Position numbers and translations under genes: made by a program. Below are positions 9,275-19,083 of a stretch of DNA of 64,000 nucleotides, piece after piece. Positions within the stretch are counted from its first letter, which is position 1; each line of letters opens with the position of its first letter. Location: assembly GCF_014190805.1 (NCBI RefSeq), contig NZ_JACHVQ010000005.1, positions 186,001 through 250,000 of the forward strand, given 5' to 3'. The notes beneath the pieces were generated by a model, which searched no databases, was not told the DNA's origin, and saw only the letters and a program-made list of their open reading frames with translations. The DNA comes from Flexivirga oryzae (GTDB lineage: Bacteria > Actinomycetota > Actinomycetes > Actinomycetales > Dermatophilaceae).

Positions 9275-11455
9275 GTGAAAAGGGTTGGCATGACACTGAA
9301 AGTTGCCCGTTGGAGCGTACGCCACCCGTGGCGTGCGATCGGTACCTGGCTGCTGTTGGTGGTCGCCGCAGTGGCGTGCGGTGCGGCCATCACCATGCAC
9401 ACGACGACCGACGCCGACTACCGGGTGGGCCAGTCCGGTGTCGCCGCGCAACAGATCGAAGCGGCCGGTCTGGAGCTGCCGGACAGCGAGTTCGTCGTGC
9501 TGTCGGCCACGGCCGGCGGACCGGTCGGCCCGTCGGCGCGTGCGGCCGCCGGACGGATCGCGACCGACGTGCGCGGCGATGCGCGCGTGGAGCGGGTGGC
9601 CGCACCGGCCGTGTCACCGGACAAGAAGCTGATGATCGTTGCGATCACGATGAAACCCGTTGCCGATGGCGGTGATCCGGACATCAGCGCGATCACCCGC
9701 ACCGTGCACGATGCACAGCCCAGGGCGCCCGGAGTGCGGATCGTGCAGACCGGCGACACCTCGATGAACGACGCGATCAACACCCGGGTCGGCAACGACC
9801 TCGGCTCGGCAGAGTCCAAGAGTCTGCCGATCACGATCGTGCTCATGCTGATCGTCTTCGCCGCGTTGATCGCGGCCGGCATACCGGTGCTCCTGGCGAT
9901 CGCGAGCGTCTTCGCCACGATGGGCCTGATGGGTCCGGTGTCGTTGCTGCTCCCGATGGAGGACACCGTGACGAGCGTCATCCTGCTGATCGGCATGGCG
10001 GTCGGGGTGGACTACTCGCTGTTCTACCTGAAGCGCGAGCGCCAGGAGCGACACCGCGGCGCGAACGCCGTTGACGCAGTGGAGATCGCAGCCGCCACCT
10101 CCGGCCACTCGATCGTCGTGTCCGGTATTGCCGTGATCGTCAGCATGGGTGGCCTGTACACCCTCGGAGACGTGACCTTCGCATCGATCGCGACCGGCTC
10201 GCTGGTGGTCGTTGCCTTCGCCGTCTTCGGCTCGCTGACCGTGTTGCCGGCACTGCTGACCGTGCTCGGTCCGAAGGTGGACCGCCCGCGCATCCCGGGC
10301 CTGTGGCGCCTGGCCGCCCGGATGCAACCGGGGGCGATCAGCAAACGGCTGCTCGCGCCGGTCCTGCGGCGTCCGGTCGTCGCCCTGGCTGCCGGGTTGG
10401 TGGTGCTGGGTGCGCTGGCGTTGCCGGCGATCGGGATGAAGCAGCAGACAAGCAGTCTGGACTCCCTCCCGCAGGACATTCCGGCAGTGCGCGCGATGCA
10501 GGAGATCGGTCACGCGTTCCCCGGCGACGGACCGACCGCATCGGTCGTGCTGCAGGGTGCGAACCCCGATGAGGTGCAGAGCGAAGCGAAAGTCGTTGCG
10601 AGCAGGGCGATCGCGACCGGGGACTGGAAGTCGGTGTCCGATCCGGTCCGGGTCTCGGCCGACGGGCACACCGCTGTGCTCACCCTCGGCAGCAAGGCGG
10701 GGGAGGGTTCCTTCGCCGCGGGTGACGCGGTGCGCGCGTTGCGCGCCGAGGTGATCCCGTCGGCGGTGTCCTCCTCCCACGTCACCTGGGCCGTCGGCGG
10801 TGGAGTCGCCGAGAGCTACGACCAGATGAAGCATCAGTCCGACGGTCTGCCGAGGGTGTTGTTCGTCGTACTGGGGCTGACCCTGGTGATGATGACGGTG
10901 ACCTTCCGCAGCATCGTGGTCGCACTGCTGACGACCGGTCTCAATCTGTTGTCCGTGGGCGCGGCGTTCGGGGTGCTGACCACGGTCTTCCAGCACAGCT
11001 GGGCCGAGTCGATGCTGCACTTCCACTCGACCGGAGGAGTGATCTCGTGGATCCCGATCTTCCTGTTCGCGGTGCTGGTGGGGTTGTCGATGGACTACCA
11101 CGTCTTCGTGCTGAGCCGGGTCAAAGAGCGGTATGACGAAGGCCTCCCACCGAAGCTGGCGGTGCGTCAGGGCGTCCAGGAGACGGCGGGTGTGGTGACC
11201 AGTGCCGCAGTCGTGATGGTGTCGGTGTTCGCGCTCTTCGCCACGCTCTCGATGGTCGAGATGAAGGAGATCGGGGTCGGTCTCTCCGTCGCGATCGCGT
11301 TGGACGCCACCGTTGTCCGGCTGGTGCTGCTGCCGTCCGCGCTCGCACTGCTCGGGAAGTGGGCGTGGTGGCCGTCGCGCCGACGTCCTCGCGCGGACGC
11401 ACTTCCGGTCCGGCCGTCGCCATACAGCACCGATCAGCCGGTCGGTACTCACTGA
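9275..11455 (+). CDS. MmpL/RND-superfamily membrane transporter
   Basis: Inner-membrane transporter of 726 residues with two MMPL modules. A first helix at about 18-40 is followed by an extracytoplasmic loop (45-170), five helices including the motif GMAVGVDYSLFYLKRERQE, a second loop (about 380-505) and the matching motif VGLSMDYHVFVLSRVKERY. The two Asp-Tyr pairs are the proton-relay residues of this family, which exports lipids, drugs or siderophores. The start may be the GTG at 9275 (GGAAGGGAG upstream) or the ATG at 9290. The stop codon and last residues lie inside 22-bp direct repeats. The divergent two-component system is a likely regulator. Confidence 0.9.
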   Translation: MKRVGMTLKVARWSVRHPWRAIGTWLLLVVAAVACGAAITMHTTTDADYRVGQSGVAAQQIEAAGLELPDSEFVVLSATAGGPVGPSARAAAGRIATDVRGDARVERVAAPAVSPDKKLMIVAITMKPVADGGDPDISAITRTVHDAQPRAPGVRIVQTGDTSMNDAINTRVGNDLGSAESKSLPITIVLMLIVFAALIAAGIPVLLAIASVFATMGLMGPVSLLLPMEDTVTSVILLIGMAVGVDYSLFYLKRERQERHRGANAVDAVEIAAATSGHSIVVSGIAVIVSMGGLYTLGDVTFASIATGSLVVVAFAVFGSLTVLPALLTVLGPKVDRPRIPGLWRLAARMQPGAISKRLLAPVLRRPVVALAAGLVVLGALALPAIGMKQQTSSLDSLPQDIPAVRAMQEIGHAFPGDGPTASVVLQGANPDEVQSEAKVVASRAIATGDWKSVSDPVRVSADGHTAVLTLGSKAGEGSFAAGDAVRALRAEVIPSAVSSSHVTWAVGGGVAESYDQMKHQSDGLPRVLFVVLGLTLVMMTVTFRSIVVALLTTGLNLLSVGAAFGVLTTVFQHSWAESMLHFHSTGGVISWIPIFLFAVLVGLSMDYHVFVLSRVKERYDEGLPPKLAVRQGVQETAGVVTSAAVVMVSVFALFATLSMVEMKEIGVGLSVAIALDATVVRLVLLPSALALLGKWAWWPSRRRPRADALPVRPSPYSTDQPVGTH

Positions 11456-11504
11456 CCGGTCGGCCCCGCCTCCCTGACCGGTCGGCCCCGCCTCCCTGAC
11501 CGAC
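11453..11504. repeat. 22-bp direct repeats overlapping the mmpL stop
   Basis: A 22-bp unit beginning TGACCGGTCGGCCCCGCC occurs at 11453-11474 and 11475-11496, with a partial third copy from 11497 and a degenerate copy just upstream within the last codons of the transporter. The mmpL stop codon is the first triplet of the first unit. The unit contains the palindrome CCGGTCGG-like core and runs into the composite palindrome at 11514. Confidence 0.75.
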
Positions 11505-11513
11505 ACCACTTCC

Positions 11514-11609
11514 CACCGAAAGGCTCAGCAACCACCGAGAGGCTCAGCAATTCGGGCACGAAACGCCCTGAACTACTGAGCCTCTGGAACGTTGCTGAGC
11601 CTGTCGGTG
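11514..11609. repeat. Composite palindrome E1 (two direct plus two inverted copies)
   Basis: CACCGAAAGGCTCAGCAA (11514-11531) and CACCGAGAGGCTCAGCAA (11533-11550) are spaced 19 bp apart. After a small central hairpin (TTCGGGC at 11551 and GCCCTGAA at 11565) come inverted copies: CTGAGCCTCT from 11576 and TTGCTGAGCCTGTCGGTG at 11592-11609, again 19 bp apart. It lies between convergent genes and could serve as a two-way terminator, but the duplicated arms are more elaborate than a terminator needs. See related elements at 18196, 25389, 26476 and 37927. Confidence 0.8.
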
Positions 11610-11618
11610 AGGGGGCGG

Positions 11619-12781
11619 TCACTGGGTGGAGAACGGCTGGCCGCCACCCTCCTGGAGGTTCACGTCGGGCAGGTCCTCGAGGGCGGCGGGGTCGACCGCC
11701 GTCGCGGTGACCTCGTGCCGCTGGATCTGACCGGACTGGATCTGCTCGGCGTAGTGGCAGGCCACGCGGTGCGACGTCGGCACCCCGTCGATCTGTACGA
11801 CCCGCAACTGCGGTCGCTCGGTGTCGCAGCGCTCCTCCTGACGCCACGGGCAGCGGGTGTGGAAGCGGCACCCGCTGGGCGGGTTGGCGGGCGACGGCAG
11901 GTCACCGGCCAGCAGGATCTGCTCCCGGCGGTCCTCGACCAGGGGGTCCGGGATCGGCACCGCAGACATCAGCGCGCGCGTGTAGGGGTGCAACGGTGTC
12001 TTGTACAGCTCGTCCGAATCCGCTTCTTCGACAAGGGAGCCGAGGTACATGACACCGACCCGGTCGCTGATGTGCCGAACCACTGCGAGGTCGTGGGCGA
12101 TCACCAGGTAGGTCAGGCCGAACTGCTCCTGCACGTCCTCCAACAGGTTGATCACCTGCGCCTGGACGGACACGTCCAGCGCGCTGACCGGCTCGTCCGC
12201 GACGATCAGTTGCGGGTCCACCGACAGTGCCCGCGCAATGCCGATCCGCTGGCGCTGGCCCCCGGAGAACTCGTGCGGGTATTTGCGCAGCGCGGCAGCC
12301 GGCAGCCCCACGGCGGACAGGAGCTCGCGCAGGCGGGCACCGGCCGCCTCCTTGTCCTTGGTGAGGCCGTGTGCGTGCATCCCTTCGAGCAGCAGTGACT
12401 CGACGGTCTGCCGTGGGTCGAGGCTCGACAGCGGGTCCTGGAAGACCATCTGCATGTCCTGGCGTTTGCGCCGCAACGCATCGCCGCGCAGCGTGGCGAG
12501 ATCGGTGCCGTCGAAGGTCACCGTCCCATTGGTGGGCTCCTCGAGCCGCAGCAGCGCCCGGCCGAACGTTGATTTCCCGCAACCGGATTCGCCAACAAGA
12601 CCATAGGTCTCGCCCTTGTGGATCTGCAGCGTCATACCGTCGACGGCATAGACGTAACCCACCGTCTTGTCGAAGATCACGCCGCGCCTGATCGGGAAGT
12701 GCACCTCGACGTCCCGCGCGTCCAGCAGCACCTCGTGCTGCCCACCGGACGGCTGCTTGTCCAGGGTGAACGTCTGCTCGC

Positions 12782-12785
<4 letters not shown>
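11619..12785 (-). CDS. dppF: Oligo/dipeptide ABC transporter ATP-binding protein (DppF-like)
   Basis: Cytoplasmic ATPase of 388 residues that powers peptide import. Walker A GESGCGKST, Q loop FQDPLSSLDP, signature SGGQRQRIGIARAL and Walker B LIVADEPVSALD are all present, followed by the oligopeptide-family C-terminal domain with cysteines (SGCRFHTRCPWR) near residues 310-325. The GTG at 12785 is preceded by GAGGGG six bases upstream and overlaps the dppD stop as GTGA. It is the last gene of the minus-strand operon dppA-B-C-D-F. Confidence 0.93.
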
Positions 12786-13810
<1,025 letters not shown>

Positions 13811-13815
13811 TCCGG

Positions 13816-14784
13816 TCACCTCCGGTTCCGGGGATCGAGGGCTTCGCGCAACGACTCACCCATCAGCGTGAAGCCGAACGCCACGACGACGATGCACCCG
13901 GCCGGCCAGAACGCCACGTGCGGTGAGATGTCGAACAACTGCTGTGCCTTTCCGAGCATCTGGCCCCACTCCGCGGAGGAGTCGTCCGGGTTGCCCAGGC
14001 CGAGGAAGCTCAGCGCTGCCGCCTCGATGATCGCGGTCGCAAGCACCAGGGTCGCCTGCACGAGCACCGGGCCGAGCGAGTTGGGCAGCATGTGCCGGAA
14101 GGTGATCGCGATCGGTTTCACGCCGAGCGCCCGCGCGGCGAGCACATGGTCGCTCGCCCGTTGGGTGAGCATCGAGCCACGTAACAGCCGGGCGAAGATC
14201 GGCACTTGAACGATCGAGATCGCAATGATCAGGGTCCACTGCGACGGCTTGCCGAAGAGCGTGGCGACCGCCAGGGCGAGCACCAGGGACGGCAGCGAGA
14301 GCATCACGTCGACGATGCGCATCACGACCGAGTCGACCCACCCGCCCATCGACCCGGCGATGGTGCCGAGCACCAGTCCGCCGAAGAGACCGGCGAGTGT
14401 CGCCAGGACACCGACGATGAGGGTCTGCCGGGAGCCGAGGATCAGCCGGGACAGGAAGTCGCGCCCCTGATCGTCGCCGCCCAGCGGAAAGCCCTTCTGG
14501 GACGGGGGGATCGGGGTGTCCGGGGTGACCTGGTCGATCAGGTACTTCGTGGTGCCGTTGTGCGGTGCGAGCAGCGGCGCGAAGAGCGCGACCAGCACGA
14601 ACAGGATCGTGATCGCCGCACCGACGAGGAAGACCGGGTTGCGCCGCAGCCGCAGCCAGGCGCTGCCGATCAGGCTCAGCCCGCCGGACTCGCTGACCTG
14701 ACCGGCGTCCGGGATGTCACCATCGCCCGGGTGGCCGCCGACCAATGCGTCGATGCGGTCCTTCTTGCGTTGCATGGGATTCAT
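13816..14784 (-). CDS. dppC: Peptide ABC transporter permease (DppC-like)
   Basis: Inner-membrane permease of 322 residues. An N-terminal extension of about 45 residues precedes the first helix (PVFLVGAAITILFVLVALFA). The BPD_transp_1 core contains the EAA-loop region RALGVKPIAITFRHMLPNSL. The ATG at 14784 has GAGGTGA 8 bases upstream that contains the stop of dppB; a GTG at 14793 overlaps that stop. This RBS-within-stop arrangement recurs at the next junction, so expression of the subunits is probably balanced by coupling. Confidence 0.92.
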   Translation of the reverse strand: MNPMQRKKDRIDALVGGHPGDGDIPDAGQVSESGGLSLIGSAWLRLRRNPVFLVGAAITILFVLVALFAPLLAPHNGTTKYLIDQVTPDTPIPPSQKGFPLGGDDQGRDFLSRLILGSRQTLIVGVLATLAGLFGGLVLGTIAGSMGGWVDSVVMRIVDVMLSLPSLVLALAVATLFGKPSQWTLIIAISIVQVPIFARLLRGSMLTQRASDHVLAARALGVKPIAITFRHMLPNSLGPVLVQATLVLATAIIEAAALSFLGLGNPDDSSAEWGQMLGKAQQLFDISPHVAFWPAGCIVVVAFGFTLMGESLREALDPRNRR

Positions 14785-14789
14785 CGGTT

Positions 14790-15800
14790 TCACCTCGTCC
14801 GGATCCGGGGATCGATGATCGCGTACGCGACGTCGACCAGCAGGTTGACCAGGACATAACCGATCGCCGCCATGGTGATCAGCACTTGTAGTACCGAATA
14901 GTCGCGCTGGCTGAAGGCCTGCGCAAGAGCGTCGCCGAGGCCCGGATAGGCGAAGACGGTCTCCGTCAGCACCGCACCGGTGAGCAGACCACCCACTTGC
15001 AGACCGATGGTCGTCACGACCGGCAGGAGCGCGTTACGCAACACGTGCCGGCCGCGAATGATCCGTGCCGACAAGCCTTTCGACTCGGCGGTGCGGACGT
15101 AGTCCTCGTTCAACACTTCCAGCACCGACGCGCGGGTGATACGGAAGACCACCGCGAACGGGATCGACGCCAGCGCGATCGCCGGCAGCACGAGGTGCTT
15201 GATCGCGTCCCACGAGGCGTCATACTCCCGGGTCAGCAACCCGTCGAGGACGTAGAAGTTCGTGATGCGAGTGGCGTCCAGGTCCGGGCTCTGGCGACCG
15301 GCCACGGGGAGCCAGTGCAACTCGACGGCGAAGACGTACTTCAGCACGAAGGCCAGGAAGAAGACCGGGACGGCGACACCGACCAGCGACAGCACGACCG
15401 ATCCGGTGTCGAGCAGACCGCCGTGCCGCTTGGCGGCGAAGTAGCCGAGCGGGATGGCCGTGGCGAGCGCGATGATGATCGCGAAGATCGACAGCTCCAC
15501 GGTCGCCGGGAGCCGCTGCAGGAACAGGTCCATCGCGTCCGTCCCGGCCTGCACCTGCGTGGAGGTGCCGAAGTTGCCGTGCAGAGCGTTGCTGAGGAAG
15601 TGCCAGTACTGCACGGGCAGCGGCTGGTCGAGGCCGAGCGTCTTGCTGAGCGCCGCCCGGGTGGCGGGCGTCGCGCGCTCGCCGAGCAGCGAGTCGACCG
15701 GACCGCCGGGCAGCGACCGCAACCACGCGAACAGCAGCACGGACACGATGAACATGACGAGGACCGCCTGCAGCAGGCGTCGGACGATGAATCGCAGCAC
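14790..15800 (-). CDS. dppB: Peptide ABC transporter permease (DppB-like)
   Basis: Inner-membrane permease of 336 residues that pairs with DppC. It shows the family start MLRFIVRRLLQAVLVMFIVS, about six helices and the EAA-loop segment ESKGLSARIIRGRHVLRNAL. It follows the binding-protein gene across a 75-bp gap that holds a strong hairpin, so its level is probably lower than that of the binding protein. Confidence 0.92.
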   Translation of the reverse strand: MLRFIVRRLLQAVLVMFIVSVLLFAWLRSLPGGPVDSLLGERATPATRAALSKTLGLDQPLPVQYWHFLSNALHGNFGTSTQVQAGTDAMDLFLQRLPATVELSIFAIIIALATAIPLGYFAAKRHGGLLDTGSVVLSLVGVAVPVFFLAFVLKYVFAVELHWLPVAGRQSPDLDATRITNFYVLDGLLTREYDASWDAIKHLVLPAIALASIPFAVVFRITRASVLEVLNEDYVRTAESKGLSARIIRGRHVLRNALLPVVTTIGLQVGGLLTGAVLTETVFAYPGLGDALAQAFSQRDYSVLQVLITMAAIGYVLVNLLVDVAYAIIDPRIRTR

Positions 15801-15834
15801 GAGAGGTTTGCTCCTACCGAGGTGAACGCCGGTG

Positions 15835-15864
15835 ACCGGCGCCGCGCGGACACGCGGCGCCGGT
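15835..15864 (-). terminator. Hairpin between dppA and dppB
   Basis: Perfect 12-bp stem ACCGGCGCCGCG / CGCGGCGCCGGT around a 6-base loop, just after the dppA stop codon and before dppB. No T-run follows. Such hairpins after the binding-protein gene commonly act as partial terminators or mRNA stabilisers and raise binding protein over permease. Confidence 0.7.
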
Positions 15865-15875
15865 CGGGGGTGCTA

Positions 15876-17546
15876 CTACTTGCTGACCTTCGCCGTCCAC
15901 AGGTGCTCGTCGGTCAACGGGCTCGGCACGACCCCGGTGACCTTCTTGCTGAACACGATCGCGGGCGGGGAGCTCGAGATCGGCAGACCCGGGAGGTACT
16001 GCTCCATGATCTTCTTGTTCAGCTGCTCGTATGCCGTGGCGCGTTGCGACTCGTCCACGATCGAGTCATCGTCCTGCAGCGCCTTGTGGAACGCCGCGCC
16101 CCACGGGTAGGCGCCGACGGTCATCTGGCCCTTCGGGTCGCTGAAGAAGTTGCCGAGGAAGTTGTCCGGCGTGTTGTAGTCACCGGTCCAACCCATCAGG
16201 TATGCCGCGGCGTTGCCGTTCTGGGTTCCGGTGACGTAGCCGCCGGCCCAGGGCATCGGCTTGGGCGTCACCTTGACGCCCACCGCTTCCCAGTCGGACT
16301 TGATCGCGTTGAAGATCTTGTCCGGCGCCGGCATGTAGGGACGGCTGACCTCGGTGGGGTACCAGAAGGTGATCTTCAGGTTGCTCTTGCCGGCGGCCTT
16401 GAGCAGCGACTTGGCCTTGGCGGGGTCGTACTTGTACGGCGTCAGCGACTTGTTGAAGCCTGCGACCGTGCTCGGGATGAACTGCGTGGCCACGTTGGCG
16501 CCGGTCGGCAACTGCGACTTGACCAACTGGTCGCGGTTGATCGCGTAATAGAGCGCCTGGCGCACCCGCAGGTCCTTCAGGTCCGGGTCGACCTTGGCGT
16601 TCAGCCCGAGGTAGAGGATGTTGAACGCCGGGCGGATCTCCAGGTTGTCGTCCTTCTTCAGCGACGGCCAGTCGACCGGGTTGGGCAGGTCGTAGCCGTC
16701 GATCTGACCCGATGCCAGCGCCTGCTTGCGGGCCGTCTCGTCGGGGATGATCGAGAAGACGATCTTCTTGACGGTGGCCTTGTCGCTGCCGGCGTAGTCG
16801 TCGTTGCGGACCAGGGTGACGGTCTTGTTGGTCTTGTCGTAGGACTGGAACTTCATCGGGCCGGTGCCGACCGGGTGCGCGTTGGCGTAGGCCGGGTAGA
16901 CGAAGCCTTGTCCCTGTGCCTTGATGCCGTTGGCGTCATACTTGTCCATCGCCGTGGGCGACTGCATCGAGAAGGACGGCAGACCGAGCAGCGCCGGGAA
17001 CTTCGAGGTCGGGCGGGAGATCTTGATCTGCACGGTGGCGGCGTTCTTGGCGACGCAGCCCTGGTAGAGCTCGCCGTCCGCTCCGTTGTAGCCGCCCATG
17101 TTGGCCAGCCAGTATTCGGAGGCGGTCTGACCGGCCTTGTTCTGGCTGTCCATCCGCTTGAAGTTCTTGCACACGGCGTCGGCGTTGAACGGCGTGCCGT
17201 CGGTGAACTTCACACCGGTCTTCAGCTTGAAGGTCCAGGTCTTGCCGTCCTTCGACGGTGACCAGCTGGTTGCCAGCCGTGGTGCGACCTCGGCCGTGCC
17301 GGGCTTGAAGCCGACCAGACCCTCGAAGATCTCCCGGCTGACCCGGAAGGTCTCGCCGTCGCTGGCGTAGAAGGGATCGAGCGTTGCGGGGGCGCCGGCG
17401 GCGCCGAAGTTGAGCGTGGCGTTGGTGTCGCTCTTGCCATTACCGGTGCTCTTGTTGTCATCGCGCTTGGAACTGGCGCACGAGGTCAGTGCGAGTGCCG
17501 AGGCGGCCAACAGCGCGACGGTAGCTGCTGTTTTGGTGACGGGCAT
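15876..17546 (-). CDS. dppA: Peptide ABC transporter substrate-binding lipoprotein
   Basis: Extracytoplasmic binding protein of 556 residues (SBP_bac_5 family). The signal peptide ends in the lipobox LTSC with lipidated Cys23, so it is anchored on the outer face of the membrane. Conserved segments VAPRLATSWSPSKDGKTWTF and NRDQLVKSQL-like regions match oligopeptide/dipeptide receptors. The ATG at 17546 has AGAAGGG 9 bases upstream. It is the first gene of the five-gene importer operon. The bound peptide or other ligand cannot be deduced. Confidence 0.92.
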   Translation of the reverse strand: MPVTKTAATVALLAASALALTSCASSKRDDNKSTGNGKSDTNATLNFGAAGAPATLDPFYASDGETFRVSREIFEGLVGFKPGTAEVAPRLATSWSPSKDGKTWTFKLKTGVKFTDGTPFNADAVCKNFKRMDSQNKAGQTASEYWLANMGGYNGADGELYQGCVAKNAATVQIKISRPTSKFPALLGLPSFSMQSPTAMDKYDANGIKAQGQGFVYPAYANAHPVGTGPMKFQSYDKTNKTVTLVRNDDYAGSDKATVKKIVFSIIPDETARKQALASGQIDGYDLPNPVDWPSLKKDDNLEIRPAFNILYLGLNAKVDPDLKDLRVRQALYYAINRDQLVKSQLPTGANVATQFIPSTVAGFNKSLTPYKYDPAKAKSLLKAAGKSNLKITFWYPTEVSRPYMPAPDKIFNAIKSDWEAVGVKVTPKPMPWAGGYVTGTQNGNAAAYLMGWTGDYNTPDNFLGNFFSDPKGQMTVGAYPWGAAFHKALQDDDSIVDESQRATAYEQLNKKIMEQYLPGLPISSSPPAIVFSKKVTGVVPSPLTDEHLWTAKVSK

Positions 17547-17627
17547 GGGGTGAAACCCTTCTTGTGACGAAAAGGTTCTGCGAACGTTACTCAGTCCGCG
17601 GGCCTCCTGCGTGCTTTCGACGCGCAC

Positions 17628-17650
17628 TGTCACCATCTCGCAATGTGACA
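17628..17650. promoter_or_regulatory. Inverted repeat upstream of dppA
   Basis: TGTCAC at 17628-17633 and GTGACA at 17645-17650 form an inverted repeat with an 11-base spacer, 82 bp upstream of the dppA start and just after the soxR stop. Its size and place fit an operator for the peptide importer; the binding protein is unknown. Confidence 0.35.
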
Positions 17651-17660
17651 CGGTTTCGCC

Positions 17661-18134
17661 TCAGGCGGGTTTGTGCGGGCGGCGCAGCAGGGGAGGCAGG
17701 TATGCCGCTCCCGGCGCACCCTGGTCATCGGCCGCGGCGTCATACGGATTGGAGATCGCGCAGCGCTTCAGCGACAGGCAACCGCAGCCGATGCACGAGT
17801 CGAGCCCGTCGCGCAGCTTCTCCAGCGCGGCGATCTGCTCGTCCAGCCGACCGCGCCAGTGCGTGGTGATCCGTTGCCAGTCAGCCTTGGTGGGCGTGCG
17901 GTTCTCCGGCAGGCGAGCGAGCTCGTCGCGGATCTCGTCCAGGGTCAGGCCGACGTTGGCGGCGGCCCGGATGAAGGCGAGCCGGCGCAGCACGCTGCGC
18001 TCGAAACGACGCTGCCCGCCGGAGTTGCGGTGCGCATGGATCAGTCCCTGCGACTCGTAGTAGCGCAGCGCGGAGGCGGCGAAACCACTGCGCTTGGCGA
18101 CGACTCCGACGGGGAGCAGGTCGTGGGTGTCCAT
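17661..18134 (-). CDS. soxR: Redox-sensitive transcriptional activator SoxR
   Basis: MerR-family regulator of 157 residues. The N-terminal helix-turn-helix starts LLPVGVVAKRSGFAASALRY; a dimerisation helix follows; the [2Fe-2S] ligands Cys114, Cys117, Cys119 and Cys125 form the exact CxxCxCxxxxxC SoxR motif. Oxidation of the cluster by redox-cycling compounds activates transcription at promoters with long spacers. Start: ATG with AAGGGG 9 bases upstream. A SoxR-box-like dyad sits in the divergent promoter at 18298, pointing to the SDR gene as its target. In actinobacteria SoxR typically senses endogenous redox-active metabolites. Confidence 0.93.
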   Translation of the reverse strand: MDTHDLLPVGVVAKRSGFAASALRYYESQGLIHAHRNSGGQRRFERSVLRRLAFIRAAANVGLTLDEIRDELARLPENRTPTKADWQRITTHWRGRLDEQIAALEKLRDGLDSCIGCGCLSLKRCAISNPYDAAADDQGAPGAAYLPPLLRRPHKPA

Positions 18135-18195
18135 CTGTGCGGTGCCCCTTCTCGACGATGCGCGGCGGCCCTCCCGCCACCGACCCCTCCGCCGA

Positions 18196-18286
18196 CAGGA
18201 CACGAACGCGCCGAGCGGACACGAAAATCCGGCCGAAATCGCCGTTCGTTCGTGTCCTGTGGGTGCGGATGTTGTCCTCTCGGCGG
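18196..18286. repeat. Composite palindrome E2
   Basis: CAGGACACGAACG (18196-18208) pairs perfectly with CGTTCGTGTCCTG (18247-18259). A second direct copy of the word GGACACGAA begins at 18217, 19 bp after the first, and a degenerate second inverted copy (TTGTCCTCTCGG) starts at 18272, 20 bp after the first. The layout is the same as E1 and E6. The segment 18197-18218 matches 37932-37953 at 19 of 22 positions. It lies in the soxR/SDR divergent region upstream of the SoxR-box promoter. Confidence 0.75.
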
Positions 18287-18293
18287 TTGGGGG

Positions 18294-18324
18294 TTGACTT
18301 TAAGTTAACTTCAACTTGAAGGAT
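18294..18324 (+). promoter_or_regulatory. SoxR-box-like dyad in a MerR-type long-spacer promoter
   Basis: A -35 box TTGACT (18294-18299) is followed after 19 bp by a weak -10 AAGGAT (18319-18324). The 18-bp dyad CTTTAAGTTAACTTCAAC (18298-18315) is centred on GTTAAC. It matches the SoxR consensus palindrome CCTCAAGTTAACTTGAGG at 13 of 18 positions. The overlap of operator and extended spacer is the hallmark of MerR-family activation. It lies about 34 bp before the start of the SDR gene and next to soxR. Confidence 0.65.
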
Positions 18325-18357
18325 GGCAGGTATCGGACCGGAGAACAAGGAGATTCG

Positions 18358-19083
18358 ATGTCTGACACGAAAGTCGCACTGGTGACCGGAGGATCGTCGG
18401 GGCTCGGCCGGGAGCTGGTCGCCGCACTCGCGGGGGAGGGCTGGCTGGTGATCACCGACGGTCGCCGCCAGACCGAACTGACCGAAGCAACAAAGGATTT
18501 CGCGGGGGTCACGGCGATCCCCGGCGACGTCACGGACTTCGCGCACCGGGACGCGCTGGTGGCAGCGGTCCGCGCCGCCGGCCGCCTCGACCTGTTGGCC
18601 AACAACGCCAGCACGCTCGGCCCCACACCGCTGCTGCCGCTGGCGCAGCGGACCGTCGAGGACCTGCCGGAGGTATGGCGCACGAACGTCGGCGCACCCT
18701 TCGCGCTCGCCGTCGAGTTGCTGCCCGAGCTGCTCGCCGACGACGGGGTGCTGCTGTCCGTCTCGTCCGACGCCGCCGTCGAGCACTACGAGGGCTGGGG
18801 ACTGTATGGCGCAGCCAAGGCCGCACTGGACCACCTGACGCTGACCCTCGCGGCGGAGAACCCCGCGCTGCACGCGTACGCGGTCGACCCGGGGGACATG
18901 CGCACGCCGATGCACCGGGCCGCGTTCCCGGGAGAGGACATCTCCGACCGCCCCGAACCGGCCACGGTGATCCCGCGGTTGCGGCACGTGTGGACGCGGC
19001 GGCCGCCGTCGGGGCGCTACCGGGCCGCCGACCTGCCGGCCGTCGAGACGACCGTCGACAACACGACCGGAGCGCACGCATGA
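18358..19083 (+). CDS. Short-chain dehydrogenase/reductase, probable SoxR target
   Basis: NAD(P)-dependent oxidoreductase of 241 residues with a Rossmann fold. The cofactor motif is TGGSSGLGRE (about 10-19), the NNAS segment follows, and the active site has a Ser (SVSSDAAVEH) and Tyr-x-x-x-Lys in LYGAAKAALDHL. The ATG at 18358 has AAGGAG 5 bases upstream. It is divergent from soxR and has a SoxR-box-like promoter, so it may reduce redox-active quinones or similar compounds (inference). Its stop overlaps the QueA-like start as ATGA. Confidence 0.87.
   Translation: MSDTKVALVTGGSSGLGRELVAALAGEGWLVITDGRRQTELTEATKDFAGVTAIPGDVTDFAHRDALVAAVRAAGRLDLLANNASTLGPTPLLPLAQRTVEDLPEVWRTNVGAPFALAVELLPELLADDGVLLSVSSDAAVEHYEGWGLYGAAKAALDHLTLTLAAENPALHAYAVDPGDMRTPMHRAAFPGEDISDRPEPATVIPRLRHVWTRRPPSGRYRAADLPAVETTVDNTTGAHA

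Noticed and set aside
9614..11509. Long minus-strand open frame opposite mmpL (and similar long frames at 14997-17261 plus, 32742-35531 minus)
   Set aside because: High-GC shadows of real genes: compositionally odd Arg/His/Asp-rich translations with no family pattern, fully opposite well-supported genes.
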